From contig NC_080672.1 of assembly GCF_030247195.1 (NCBI RefSeq), positions 13,640,001-13,704,000 of the forward strand: a stretch of DNA of 64,000 nt. The letters run 5' to 3'. Of this stretch, positions 10,660 through 22,985 are shown piece by piece. The position numbers and the translations under genes are program-made. Source of the stretch: Topomyia yanbarensis. Lineage: Eukaryota > Arthropoda > Insecta > Diptera > Culicidae. Under the pieces are notes generated by a model. The model saw only the letters and a program-made list of their open reading frames with translations, had not been told where the DNA came from and did not search any database. Each line of letters begins with the position of its first letter. Within the stretch, counting starts at the first letter, position 1.

Positions 10660-12120
10660 AAAAAGCAAAAAATCCGATTGGTTCGTACCGATCTCGTTTC
10701 CTGTCCATTGTTTGCTGGGTCACTACGCCGAGCACTCGTCTACATGGCAGCAGTGAATATTAGACTGGTTCAATTTTTGTCTTTTAGCTCCACCCCGAGC
10801 AGAAGAAAATAACTTCATAATACTAAATTCGGGTATAATGTACCCAATACTTGAACACTACAATAAGGTATTGAGGAGCCTTACATAAGAGGTAAAATAC
10901 CTGAAATAATAACTGAGACATGTACTAGGAATAACTAGTTGATAATGAAACGAGTTATTATAATACCTGAATAATAACAAAACCTTTTCAACCTTCCAAT
11001 AACAAAATTCACTGTATGGAGGTATTCACTAAGGTATTGGTGACTTGGTATTTGTAAAAATCACTGGAATACATCAACAATACCAAAATAAAGTATTATA
11101 CCTCATTGAGGTATTCCCGCAAAGAAACATTTTTCAATACCTGCTTAATACCTCAATGAGGTATTAATAATCAATTAATACCAGGTTTTGGCATAATACC
11201 AAAAAGTAGTATGTTCGGATTATTGGCCAGTTATTTTCTCCTGGTCGGGACCAGGCTCAACCGATTCCTTTTATGGCCCTTAGTAATCGTGCAATTTTTT
11301 GGTACCGATCGGTTGTGTCTACGGACCCTCCAAAAATGTCAAAGTTTATATGGTTATAAGTATGGAAAATCGGTTAACATTGAAAACAAATTCTTAAAAA
11401 ATCACCTCATCAATCAATTATTGAGAACACTATACATTTCTAAAGGTATCCTTCTACTGAACACATTCGTGGAACATTGTAAGCTTGTGAAAATTCGCTG
11501 AAAAATGTTATTAGCTAAGGAAGCAGCATGGCTTCAAAACAAGTGGATTTTATTATTAATCATAGCAACCCTGTTTCAATAACTGCATCTACCACACGCG
11601 AGCGTTGGTTGGCAAGTCTAGTTTACACTTGTATAGCGATGTCGCTATTCAAACAGGGCTGCTATGATTAATAATAAATTCCACTTGTTTTGAAGCCATG
11701 CTGCTTTTTTAGCTAATAACTTTTCTCAGCGAATTTTCACAAACTTACTATATTCCACGAATTGGTTCAGTAGAAGAATCCCTTTAGAAATATATAATGT
11801 TCTGAATAATTGATTGATGAGGTGATTCTTTACGAATTTATTTTCAATGTTAACCGATTTTCCATACTAATTTCCATAAAAACTTTGAAATTTTTGGAGG
11901 GTCCGTAGACATAACCGATCGGTACCAAAATTTGCACAATTACTAAGGGCCATAAAAGCAATCAGTAGAGCCTGGTGGAACTAAAAGTCAAAAATTGAAT
12001 CAATCTGGTGAATATCTTGCCATCGTATCGGAGCTGACAGAAAATGCTGCCCGTGATAACAAGATCAAAAGAAGGTTGCGCATCTAAAAGCAAACTTTCT
12101 TTCCGAAATAAAGATCAAAT
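10660..12120. mobile_element. Foldback element with long inverted repeats, interrupted in the left arm
   Basis: Sequence at about 11240-11570 is repeated in inverted orientation at about 11655-11985, around a 90-bp centre. Matching pieces include TTTTATGGCCCTTAGTAAT, GGTACCGATCGGTT, TACGGACCCTCCAAAAAT and CAAGTGGATTTTATTATTAA. The arms continue outward: ATTCAATTTTTGACTTTTAG on the complement of 11980-12010 matches 10765-10790. The left arm is split by a foreign 420-bp block (10805-11235). No transposase ORF is present. Confidence 0.8.
10805..11235. repeat. AGGTATT/AATACCT-rich inserted block
   Basis: The motif AGGTATT and its complement AATACCT recur many times, including the palindrome AATACCTCAATGAGGTATT near 11143-11165. 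The block sits between two parts of the foldback arm that are contiguous in the right arm, so it is an insertion. It has no coding capacity and is probably a MITE-like element with internal repeats. Confidence 0.6.
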
Positions 12121-12319
12121 CGCCCTTTTCAGGGCGACTATTTTCTTCGCACAAAGAATTAAATTATTTTCACTACGGATCATGGCGCTACTGTTGCTGA
12201 TGCTGGCTGGTAATAGGTTTGTTATAGTACACGGAAGCTCCTCCGGAGCAAAAAATACTTACTCCTTTCCAGTAATGTTATGCCGGAAAATGAACCGAAA
12301 TGCTGACTGGTTCTAGTTT

Positions 12320-12738
12320 GCAGTCTTCCCATGAACATCGACAAGTTTGCACCCGTGTACAAAATTTCGTGCACGCGTTCAACCTCAAACATGCTTTGCC
12401 TTTGTGTACATGTTTGCATCGAACACCGAACCCAAGCGAACAATGTGCAAACTTAGGTTTAAACACCGTGTACGTACACCGTGTGCGTACACAAGAAAGG
12501 CATGCACAAAACAGAATGCATCAACGCTAGTGATGATGAGTGAGAGAAAGAGAAAACTAGTGTTAAGATCCTGTGTGTACGAACACCGCGTACGTACATG
12601 GAGTTCGGATGTGCAAACGAACACGTGCTCGTGTTTTGGTACGCATTAGCGCGTTCGAGTTTGCACACGAAATGTGGGTATGAGATGAGCACAGAACTAG
12701 AGCGAACATGGTGTTCGATGTTCACTTGGGAAGACTGC
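12320..12738. mobile_element. Palindromic MITE with GCAGTCTTCCCA ends
   Basis: A 419-bp block starts GCAGTCTTCCCATGAACATC, and the reverse complement of its right end starts GCAGTCTTCCCAAGTGAACA. The interior is rich in CGTGTACGTACACCG-like short palindromes on both sides of a less structured centre. The inverted ORFs on both strands are by-products of this symmetry. No transposase is encoded. Confidence 0.8.
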
Positions 12739-12959
12739 TAGGTTGTATTCCAACTCCAATTGTGTCATAATTGTGGTTGCCAGATACAGCTTTCTTTCTG
12801 CACAGTTTTGTTGAGACTCGAAAGCATTTCACAAGATATGGGATAAGGTTCTTCTCAATTTGCTGGCATCGATGGGGCTATGAAGAGAATTTGCTATTAT
12901 TAGCTAATCGGCCTATCGCTTGGGGCCTCAATCATTTTTCAGAGCGAAATAACGCGGTG

Positions 12960-13080
12960 AGCCTATTTTCGCTCTATTCCAATTATCATCCGATCAATTT
13001 GAAGCCGTTCATTTGAGGAGCGTCTATAGTACAATATTGAACGATAGTATTCGATTCGGGTTTTCGTTGCGCTCAAAAAA
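12960..13080 (+). repeat. Fragment of the GTGAGCCTATTTTC repeat
   Basis: GGTGAGCCTATTTTCGCTCT, then CAATTTGAAGCCGTTCAT and GGGTTTTCGTTGCGCTCAAA, match a block at 31300-31565 (minus strand) and, more weakly, one at 61670-61970. It is a dispersed repeat of unknown class. Confidence 0.55.
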
Positions 13081-13776
13081 ATGCTTTTCACCATCCACAG
13101 GCCATGTTCATTATTAAATTGATTCTTAGAAAGAAACTAAAAAGTCTGATGCCAATTTATACGCATTCCAACGACTGAAGGTCGCGTAAAAATAGTGCAG
13201 CACCTTTCCTAGAGTTGACTTTTTACGCTACTTTTGCCCAGAGTTGTAATTTTATCGTAAATAACTTCAGAATTCATTCGCAATTGCTTTGCTAAAACCT
13301 AGTGGCATATCTTACTGGTTTGTTGGATTTGTTTCGGCAAATATCACTGATTTGTCGTTCTTGGCTAAATGCAATTTGGCTTCAGTGAACTGTTTTTGAA
13401 CTACCAGGGCCGGCGGAAAGCTGGGTAAACCTCTTCAAAACACTCTCACCTATTATACAAATACAGTGTCTGCTTGTTGAAATCATTATATAACATGATA
13501 TGTGAATTGAAAGATGCAAATTTGAGAGGAACGCGAAAAATTAGGGCTAGGTAATGTCCGGAACATAACCGGGGCGTTGAAATAAGACATTTATTTTATG
13601 TGAAAGTTTTCTGTATAACCTTGAAAACCTTGACTAAAATATGCAACTTTTACTAGTAATTCGCAAAATTTAAATTTCGAATAGCTGAACTAGTCAGCTT
13701 TTTTCGGCAGAAATTTGTCGCAAACTATCAACTCTTATTGACAGATTTTTATATGATTATGTATATATATATATAT
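13081..13776. other. No feature seen
   Basis: AT-rich sequence ending in a TA-dinucleotide run (about 13760-13776) that abuts the large inverted-repeat element. No gene is seen. Confidence 0.4.
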
Positions 13777-16700
13777 TAGGGTGACAATAAAACGACCATT
13801 TTTGAAATCACTAATCTACACCCCCTAGCGTCGTTCCAAATCATGAAAAAATGACACTGTCCAAATTTGAGCGAAATCTCCCCCAAAGAGCTTAAAATTT
13901 GTATGGGATTTTTGGCCAAAATGTATGGGGAAACACTCGCACTTCACAAAATCGCCGCTAGAGGTCGCTGTAAACTTCCGATCACTGACCTAGGAAGGAG
14001 TTAAGCTTTTGAAGATATGCTGAACAAGTTTGTCGAAGACTGCAAGACAATCCAACCAACCGTTAAAGAGTTATTAACGTTTAAAGTTGGATAATGCTGC
14101 TTAATATTCGCAAAGGGCGTACTCCGCTTATCTCATGTATGTGAACCACGAGTGAAGGTCCCACCTTCACTCGTGGTTCACCCGACAAAGTTAGGAAAAA
14201 CTCATATATCTCTGAAACGATAAGAGATAGAAGGTTATGATGTTCCACAAAGTTGTAGAAGAATAAAAGGACTTTTTGGTTTCACTAGAAAGTTTCAGGA
14301 TTTCTCCGCAAAGGTGGCGGTAGTGAGCCAAGCAATTTAAAGGGAATACTCCTATCTGTACAACGGTAAGAGATGGAGCATTTGGATGTTCAACAAAGTT
14401 GTAGAGCAGCAAAAAATATTTTATTTTCTCATTTGAAAAATGCAGAATTCTACCACAATGGTAAGAGCTAGTGCAATCTGATGTTCTGCGAAGTTATACA
14501 GTATTTCAAAGGCTTTCGTGTCTCGTTATTAAAATTGGAATAAGGACGCATATATACTGTGTGTATGAAGCTTAAGGGGTTACATACCTTTTTTTATTTT
14601 TCAAAAAATCGAATTTTTTTTATTACTTTATCTGAAAGTACAACTCCTTGAGAATATTTTTCCAAATTTTTATAGAGATCCGAGAAATAGATCGAAAGTT
14701 ACAGCGCTTCCAAGCGTGCTTCGTCTACCAAGCGCAGTGGTAATTTTAAACTCGATTATCTCGAAATACCGATTTAAAAAAAAATGGTTTTCCCGTGATC
14801 ACGATTCCTGAAATACCACTTAACCGATTGTCTTTATTTTTTTTAAATTGATCGTAATTAATTTTTCTCATAGCTTAGCAATTCCTTTTTTATGTTTGTT
14901 TTGTAGATGAGAATTTTTTAATACAATTTTAAAAGCCTAAAGCAGCGATTTATTAGGAAAAACGTTCACGAATGCAGGAAAAATGTTGAAATGTAGTCTC
15001 CGGTTATTCAACTAGGTCGACTAATAGAAACCGACTAAAATTACATTTATTTTGTTCAAGATGTGTGGTTCGGTGCACGAAATTAGCGGTAACCAATCAC
15101 GAACTTGTTTTAGTTGGGTCTTGTAAAATCCGTTTTTTTCGGCTCGGTGCATGAAGTTAGCAGTAAAGAATCACGAACTGATTACGGGCGGGGGTTTAAA
15201 ATCTGGTTTTTCGTCGTGCATGCTACTCTCTAACTATCAGAAATGAAAATAATTTCCTCTGCTAGCAGTAAATAACGACACAAATTGATTCATCCACCAG
15301 CCGTGTACAGTTCACAAATATTTTTTCCCGGTATTGTACAGCCCTTGGAGAACCCTGTACGCTCTAAACAGCTCTACACAAAAAATTGAAATAAAATTGT
15401 AGCGGTCCTACATTTAAAATTTCTCAACATTTCAGTGTCCGGTTGGTGCATTATATTGAAGGCTCTGACCGAGATGAGCTGAAACTTTTCCCCATTTCCA
15501 AGTAGTTGTTTTGAAAGATTTTTCGAAACAGGTTTTCGTTATTATTGCATGTCATACATACCTCAAAATTTTATACAACATTGTTGAACTTATTTTCGAC
15601 AAATTCCGAAAATTGATTAATTCCATGCAGTATGATATGAAAAGATATGAGCGTTTCAAACCTTACACGACTTTCATTCCAAAATTTTGAAAAGGGCCCG
15701 TATATTGAATGATAAGTCGTTAGCCACGACAAAAACGGAACAGCACTTCATAGTATAATGGGTTTCTAAAAAGCACACTTTTATTGGCTTACTTTGGTGT
15801 CCTAGAAATAATGTCACTGTTGAGTTACTTAGTACTTTGGAATGGACAGGGCTCCAGAATGTAAATTTAGCAGGAATTTTATCTTTTTGCTAAAATTAAA
15901 TGATTTAGCCTTACAATATGTTTGGCAAAGTTGTTGTACTTTACAAGCCCTTTGTTTTGCTTTAAACAAAAGCTAGGGTGGTACTAACTTTAGCAATATT
16001 TAAAATGAAACTTTTGAACGGTTCGAGATAGAGCTTGACTATTATCGATGAAGTTGTAGAACAACACATTTTAACCAAATTTGCTGAAGACACGCAAGCT
16101 CTAGCTTTTATACTTTCCATTGCCCGACAAATCCAAATGTAAGCTGTAAGGTGTTCCTTAAAAACGGTTTTATTTCTATAAAAAGTTTTCATTTTACACT
16201 AAAGTACCCTATGGACAGGGGTACAAGATTATTTTAAGGTGCATAATTTTCTTTAAAACTCCAACTACCAAAATTTTTTCGTTTGAAAGGTGTGAGAACT
16301 TTTTTATAAAAAAAATATAACTTTTTCATATATCATTATCTTCGATTAGGACACTTAACATTAAATACCGTTGTTGTCATATGATATAGCATGCTTTGTA
16401 GTATAGATCGCAAAAAATGGCAAATTCTGGAAGTTTTTCTTACGTGATCCTTATGAAAAAATAAAACAGGAAAAGTTATATAAAGAAAACCTTTTGGTAA
16501 GAAACATCCTATTTTTTGGTAAATTTCTTGTAAAATGGAAAATACACGACATAGAGTTCCAGTGTCTTCGACCAAGTTTTTTAAAATTTTATTTTCTACA
16601 TCTATCTCGACCCATTTAAAAGTTAATTTTTAGATTTTAAAAAATTAGAACCACCCACATTAAAACGCTAGGTTCTATTATTCAAAAGAACTTATAATAT

Positions 16701-19225
16701 CAAAAATAGAATTTTTGTAATCAACTTTATGAACTTTTAGAAAATAACATATTCGTTATTTTTTGCTCAATTATAACTCTAGTAATGACCTTAGTTATAC
16801 TTGAAAAAGAATTATTATTTGTTTGCCCCAATGAGTGATATTGTTATTGTTGGCGAAAAAGTGCTCATAACTCATCAGCAAAAATAGTTAGATATAATAG
16901 TTGCCACGAAACAGATATAAATAGTTGCCATGAAACAAGTTATTTTCCTTAAAACAATCTTAAAGTTGTCTGTAGACTACTTCACTTTTAAATCAATACC
17001 GCAAAAGTTATTTGACTAAAACAGTTTTTCTGATAAACAATAAGAAACACCCTAACCTTCAATTTTGAAATAAAAGTATAAGTTGTAAAATGAAAAGTAT
17101 GAGAGGTAGAGCTCACATGTCTTCAGCAAACTTTTCCAAGATTTGTCGTTCTACAACTTCGTTGAAGGTTATTTGGCTCTAGCTGGAATAGTTAAAAAGT
17201 TATTTTTTTGATCTTGGTACAATTACCCTATATGTTTTTTTTAACAAAAAGAAGAAACCCACAAACTACGAAAACTTCTCCAAAGACTTATTAAGGCTAA
17301 GTTGTTTAGTTTTAGAAAAATCTCAAAATTCTTGCTAAATTTACATTCTGGACCACTGTGAAATGGTAATCCTTATTTCTATGACCTCACATGGACTACA
17401 ATTCCAAAGTATTGATTTGAATTGTTCAGTTTGGAAGTTTTGTGTGGTATCAGATACGACGAAAAATTGACCATCGGGTATTCAAATGGGCGTAGTATCC
17501 TTTGCCTACTACCAAAATATCATTCCTGTACTCGTGTAACCAATATCATTTGAATTGGGTTCGCAGCACATGGCACGTCTTGAGGCGACCAACGAGCACC
17601 GACGACAACAACATACACTATATTCCTCCGGCGATAGCGAGCAACATGCGCGATGAACCGCATAAAATACCCAGCTGTCGAGACGATCCACCCATTCTAG
17701 AAGATCTGCAAAAGCAAAATTCAAATATCTGATGATGTGGTGATCTGGTGGGCAGGTAGCGCAACTGGCATGCACGCTTTGCTTATATGCAAAAAAGGGG
17801 GATGCTGAATATAATAGAAGCACATCGCGAATTGGATTGTAGCCTACTTAGGTATTTATCCCAGGCTGGCAATATTCTAGCACAATATAGTTCTTAAGCC
17901 CTGTAGTCCGCGTAAGAAAACAGAATGTATTTCGAGCAGCCTATTTCTAAGTTATAAGTGAGGCCAGATTTGATGAAAAAATCACTAATTGGCATTCGAA
18001 TGACCCTAGTAGTTCTCACCTATCACAAAATTATCAGCCCTGTAACCGTGCAACCAATGCCAGTCTAACTAATTCACAGCGCATTGTGTACGCTTCCTCT
18101 GCGAGATGTAATAAACGAGCACTGACGCGTGGCACTATACACGACATCTCTGAGACAAGAGCGCTCTTAAAGTTAGTCAACAGTTAGTTAAAAAAATAAA
18201 AAATGCTATATAAATGAATGCAACAGGAGAAATATAAATGGGGTTACGGAGAAATTTAAGAATATAGGTTTTATCATAGCATGATAGTCTTAAGAAAACT
18301 TTGTAACATGTTATGTATAATAAAAGAATCTCTGCACAAAAAATTGGAGTAAAAATTCGAAAAATTTAGAAAACATTCAAAAGGTGTATTAAAATATATT
18401 CATACTCTATGCTGTTTGCACCACTAAGCGGCCTAAATTCTACTTTTACAACGAGACACGAAAACCTTTGAAATACTATATAGCTTCGCAGAACATCAGA
18501 TTGCACTAGCTCTTACCATTGTATGGATAGGAGTATTACCTTGAATTAATTTTGATCACTGGCGCCACCATGTGGTAGAATTCTGCATTTTTCAAATGAG
18601 AAAATAAAATATTTTTTGCTGCTCTACAACTTTGTTGAACATCCAAATGCTCCATCTCTTACCGTTGTACAGATAGGAGTATTCCCTTTAAATTGCTTGG
18701 CTCACTACCGCCACCTTTGCGGAGAAATCCTGAAACTTTCTAGTGAAACCAAAAAGTCCTTTTATTCCTCTACAACTTTGTGGAACATCATAACTTTCTA
18801 TCTCTTATCGTTTCAGAGATATATGAGTTTTTCTAACTTTGTCCCACTTTCACTCGTGGTTCACATACATGAGATAAGCGGAGTACGCCCTTTGCGAATA
18901 TTAAGCAGCAGTATCCAACTTTAAACGTTAATAACTCTTTAACGGTTGGTTGGATTGTCTTGCAGTCTTCGACAAACTTGCTCAGCATATCTTCAAAAGC
19001 TTAACTCCTTCCTAGGTCAGTGATCGGAAGTTTACAGCGACCTCTAGCGGCGATTTTGTGAAGTGCGAGTGTTTCCCCATACATTTTGGCCAAAAATCCC
19101 ATACAAATTTTAAGCTCTTTGGGGGAGATTTCGCTCAAATTTGGACAGTGTCATTTTTTCATGATTTGGAACGACGCTAGGGGGTTTAGGTTGTAGGATT
19201 TTTCACATAAATCATTGTCACCCTA
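13777..19225. mobile_element. 5.4-kb element with about 750-bp terminal inverted repeats
   Basis: Bases 13777-14530 recur in inverted orientation at about 18448-19225 with strong similarity. Examples are CCTAGCGTCGTTCCAAATCA, GACCTAGGAAGGAGTTAAGC and GGGCGTACTCCGCTTATCTC, each with its complement in the right arm. The tips read TAGGGTGACAAT on each side and lie in TA-rich sequence that could be a target duplication of about 8-9 bp. Very long inverted repeats and that duplication size would suit a Mutator-like element, but no transposase is seen and the class is inference. The interior carries a second inverted-repeat element (15847-17358), GC-richer unexplained sequence at about 17500-17830, and AT-rich filler. 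Confidence 0.8.
15847..17358. mobile_element. Nested inverted-repeat element, possibly hAT-type
   Basis: The left end CAGGGCTCCAGAATGTAAAT and the complement of the right end, CAGTGGTCCAGAATGTAAAT, begin diverged inverted repeats of about 400 bp (for example GAAGTTGTAGAAC and TTTGCTGAAGACA in both arms). CAG-G tips are typical of hAT transposons, and flanking GGAATGG/GAAATGG resembles an imperfect 8-bp duplication. There is no transposase. It lies wholly inside the 13777-19225 element. Confidence 0.65.
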
Positions 19226-19297
19226 ATATATATATTACGGATCGAGATACTATTCAAATCCTCAACAAAATTTCGCTGAGCCCGGTGAATTAAACAT

Positions 19298-19768
19298 AAT
19301 GTGTAAATTTTGAGATTTGAAGAGCGAGTAAAGACACTATAACCTAAGCTCATTCGCCAAGGCAAGGTGTAAATACCTCTGTCGCATCCCAAAGGACCAA
19401 AGGAGTGACGTTAACCTTCTTAGCCTGGTCACTTCCAACTATTTATCATATCCCTTTTACACTGAAACGGTCGGTAGGGTTGTCCTCGTTTCTTCCTCCT
19501 TCAAGATTCAAAACGTTCATTAAATGAATAATTTAATTGCTGTATAATTTTGAAACATCTTTAAACCAAACTCTGCACAGAAGGACTGACCGTTTTAATA
19601 TTTGCGACATATTACACATAATGTGCTTCAAATATTAATGTTGACAAGAAAAACACTGAAGAATATTTGCTGTATTTTCCAGGATGCTGTTCAATACTGG
19701 CTGTGTAAGGGTTAGAATAGAATAGAATAGAATAGAATAGAATAAAATGTGTAAATTTTGAGATTTGA
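19298..19768 (+). mobile_element. 5'-truncated LINE tail, copy 2, with 23-bp target duplication
   Basis: The insert 19321-19745 is flanked by an identical 23-bp direct repeat at 19298-19320 and 19746-19768 (beginning AATGTGTAAATTTTGAG). It ends in a clean (TAGAA)n tail after CAATACTGGCTGTGTAAGGG, and matches copy 1 at 8159-8576. This is a textbook target-primed insertion. It starts only about 70 bp beyond the end of the large inverted-repeat element. Confidence 0.92.
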
Positions 19769-20249
19769 TAGACATACAAGCAAAGTATTAATAATATGAT
19801 ACGCCAACGCATAGTCCTACGTCAACACTGCGGTTATGTCCCAGACATTACCCAACCCTAGATTTTCGTTTCGCATAATTTATCTCCGCACGCTAGGAAA
19901 AATATGCTGATGGTTGTTTCGAGAGATTTTAATATTGACATTTCAAAACAAGAAAACATGAAATTTGTCCATTTCATGAATAAATGTCTCAAGCTCTATC
20001 ATATCTCTAATCCTTCCTGCGTTGATCTGGTGTTTGCCAGAAACGTCAATGTAGAAACCCGAAGATATATTTCGGACTTTGTTTGATTGATCCAGTGGTT
20101 TAATTTGAATTCTATAATACACAACACACCATAAAATTATAACCGGATGACGATCTACATCTACGGAATAATTCGAAACATTCCCACACATATCTTTGAA
20201 TATCATTCGAAGCGAATTACACGTCAAACGCATCTGATTTTAATTCGTT

Positions 20250-20905
20250 TATTTGACACAGCTCGATGCGTTAGTTTAACGGAGCTGCGTTGCTTTTACA
20301 TATTTACAAAAATATGTAATAAAAAGTATGCTTAGATTGTGTTTTTCGAATTCTTCGCAATTTACCAGCACGACGCGCGAATATTTTTTGCGCGGCGGTG
20401 GAGCATTTACAGCGTCGCCTGATAACTTATGAGCTTTATTAAGTTCGCTTCCTTTATTGTCGCTTTCGTCCATATTCCATCATCACTGTTGCAGTCTTGG
20501 CGATTGTTAATTGCTTTTATTAGTTTGTTCGGTTTGCAAATTACAGTCGTGAAGCTATCTGCCATGTTTTCTATCTTCTCGTTGGTGGCGTTGGCTGTTG
20601 CCACTGGGTGTAGTCGCTGTTGGTTTAGCAGATGTTATCGTTTGGGCGATAGTTAGCGATTTAACTGAAGATGCTGAAGTCTCCGAATTTGTTCTTTTTT
20701 GTTGGTATGCGATTTTTCCATATTCTATAGATTGTTAACAATTTTGGAGACTGATTGTCATAAGTACACAGAGTGGTCTGAGAATAGTCTGTGCCAGGTT
20801 GCAGGGTCACGAAGGAAGAAATAGGATGTTTCAACCGCACTCTTACCGCTCTAACCCCGTCATTAAGGCCTGGAAAAACTTCTCCATTTCTCATTCTTAG
20901 CAAAG
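20250..20905 (-). pseudogene. Gag-like RRM/CCHC ORF, decayed copy (iv)
   Basis: On the minus strand GEVFPGLNDGVRAVRVRLKH, then QTTLCTYDNQSP, match in order the intact copy at 39873-40886 (FFPGTPNGVLVVRMRIEKP, QTTLCTHKGQIP). Downstream frames give DDGIWTKATIKEAN and DESDNKGSELNKAH, like the acidic and basic tail of the intact protein. Just past the coding end, CGTTTATTTGACACAGCTC matches the sequence downstream of the intact copy's stop (CGTTTATTTGACACGGCTC). This supports one element family with a shared 3' end. Frameshifts are present, and the N-terminal part is missing. Confidence 0.7.
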
Positions 20906-20929
20906 AAAACCTTGTAACTTAAGGTTCAC

Positions 20930-22185
20930 CCGACAAGCTATAGGTTTGGGTTTCACTAGTGGGTTCACTGGTACATACCATACTCTATGGTTTGTTGGCA
21001 GCTAGATGAACCAGCGAGCGCTCACTGGTTCTCTTCGGATCCGGAATTTTTGCGAGGATGACCTCGTACAAGATGTCGATGGCTGGTTCCTAGGGTGTAT
21101 GGTTAGATGCTGGGGTGGTGGGTAAAATGGCGGTCCCAGAAAGACGTTCTGGGCGAGGTTTCCAACAGGCGCTTCCTTCGTTGGCAAAATCGGTTCGCGA
21201 CGGACGAGACCGACTTTTACCAGACCGAGAAGAGTGTCTTTCCTTGGTAATTAGGGCCTTTGCCCGAGAGTCTTTGTCCCTGATTTTCGTTGATGATCAG
21301 AGAACTGAAAGCTGGTCCTTTACGGTTAGACGTAGGTGACCGTTAAGTCACCTAGGCCGATGCGTGTGCGGGGTGTCTCCGGGAGTTCGCGACTGCCAGG
21401 AATGCCAAATTATTGTACGTACCAAAAGGAATCAAAAGGTCCTGAATGGCTGGTGCACTTTCACTACACCTTTATATTTTTTACAACTGTATTAAATCTT
21501 CAGACACGTCCTACGCACTCGCTTGCCTGTATTAAAGTGGACGATAGCGAATTTCAGATGCCGGTTCTTGCCCAGTTCCCGAGGAATTGACCTCGGTATG
21601 GCCACTGATAATCCCCTTTCCAATCGGCCCCTTTTAACAGCTAGTCCCACCGGTGTTGTAAAGTGTATTTAAGCTGTACTTTGAATCTGTTTTGTGTATA
21701 TTTTGAGTATATCTTAAGCAACTTGAATGTTTTGATGTTTTAATGTAAATAGCTACAAAAGTGTAGTTTGATTCCTGTAACGTTCGGTTACAACCTGTGA
21801 CATAAATGTTCAAACAGCGCCGTCGAGTGTATCGGATCTTGACTTGATTATAACATTGCCAATTCAACAAAGTATTTCATGTTGTTATGGGCAACAAAAA
21901 GTTCCTGTTTTTCCTTGAATACTATCAGTACAAAACTTCTAACATGATGGAACTGAATTGTATGAATATTATGTTCATGCATTTTATCCTTCAGCAAACG
22001 CTCCACTTCACGAATAGAAGGTCTTGGTTGGACGCCAAATCTACACCGGCGGATCAGATACTTCGCAGAGGCAGTTCATCACAATTACTCCAAGTCATCT
22101 CGAGCAATATAAACCTCACTGTATGCCTGAAACTAACGGTTTAAATTCACTTAACCGAAGTAGAATTCAGTTCTCTTATCTCTAC
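20930..22185. other. Moderately GC-rich stretch without recognised gene
   Basis: Bases 20940-21620 are GC-richer than their surroundings, with short open frames on the plus strand (21115-21339, 21336-21590), none with a domain I recognise. The composition is like that of other transposon blocks in the window, so a decayed retroelement is likely but unproven. From 21640 the sequence is AT-rich with no feature. Confidence 0.35.
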
Positions 22186-22189
22186 TTGT

Positions 22190-22985
22190 CTTAACGGTGG
22201 GCACAGATGTCGGTTGCTAAGCATTGCGTGTACATATACAGTTCGTGATGTATGAAGGTGCACCATGACCTCGTTCTACTTCCGAAAGGGATTCTAACGA
22301 CACGTTGTCAAAAGCACCTTCAATATCAAGAAAAACTTGATTGCTTTTGCGAGGAAGCTTTGAAGACAACATTGTGGAACACGTGAACCTAGTCTTCCTT
22401 CACTGATATGCAATTTATGAAATACCGAACGCACCATCGGTCGATTCATGCAATAACGCTGAGACAGGACGAACCCGAGTTAACAAAAGCCTAGGAGGAC
22501 AGCGTGGCCAAGCAGCAGACACGATGAATCATACGAAATCTATTTTTGCTGAAGATGCTATTATAATCAATAAAATGTTTAGCGAAAGTTTATTTATTTA
22601 ATCTTCTAGTCTCGTTAAGACTTGAGACATTTGTGCAGAGGCTTTTCCAACCACATCGCTCAGAGGATCGAAGGGCATTTCTGTATGCTTTGCGAGCCAA
22701 CTCAAATGTCTCCGACCCACCCCTGTGTCTGCGATTCCAAACTCTTCTAATTAGCTTTTTAAGTCGAATAAGTCCAGTATTCCACAAAGGTGTTCAAAAC
22801 GCACAACTCAAAGCTAACAAATCTCTTGGTATGCTGCTACTATGAGTGAGTTTGTTTTGTCCACGACCTCATTCAAGTCACTTGGAGATTCCATTGTCGG
22901 AAGATACACATAAAACCTAGTCGCCAAGCCCTCTTCGTAGAGGTCTCAGTTCGTAGATTTGAGATTACGATATGTGACGATTGGA
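22190..22985 (-). pseudogene. LINE ORF2 relic (linker and RT start)
   Basis: The minus-strand frame 22590-22787 reads WNTGLIRLKKLIRRVWNRRH and later ARKAYRNALRSSERCGWKSL and LNETRRLNK. This is the basic linker between the endonuclease and RT of R1/LOA/I-type LINEs. Further along, at about 22285-22330, FLDIEGAFDNVSLES is the RT motif A region (catalytic Asp in FLDIEGAFD). Between them are stops, frameshifts and lost sequence. It differs from the LINE at 29-35 kb. Confidence 0.8.

Noticed and set aside
12278..12725. Five overlapping ORFs on both strands, Cys/His/Thr-rich
   Set aside because: Shadow frames of a palindromic MITE; symmetry produces similar frames on both strands.
14191..18924. 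Two ORFs with identical starts (MLLYNFVEHPNAPS) at 14191-14412 minus and 18616-18924 plus
   Set aside because: They are the same sequence in the two arms of the large inverted-repeat element; no domain and no reason to think they are translated.
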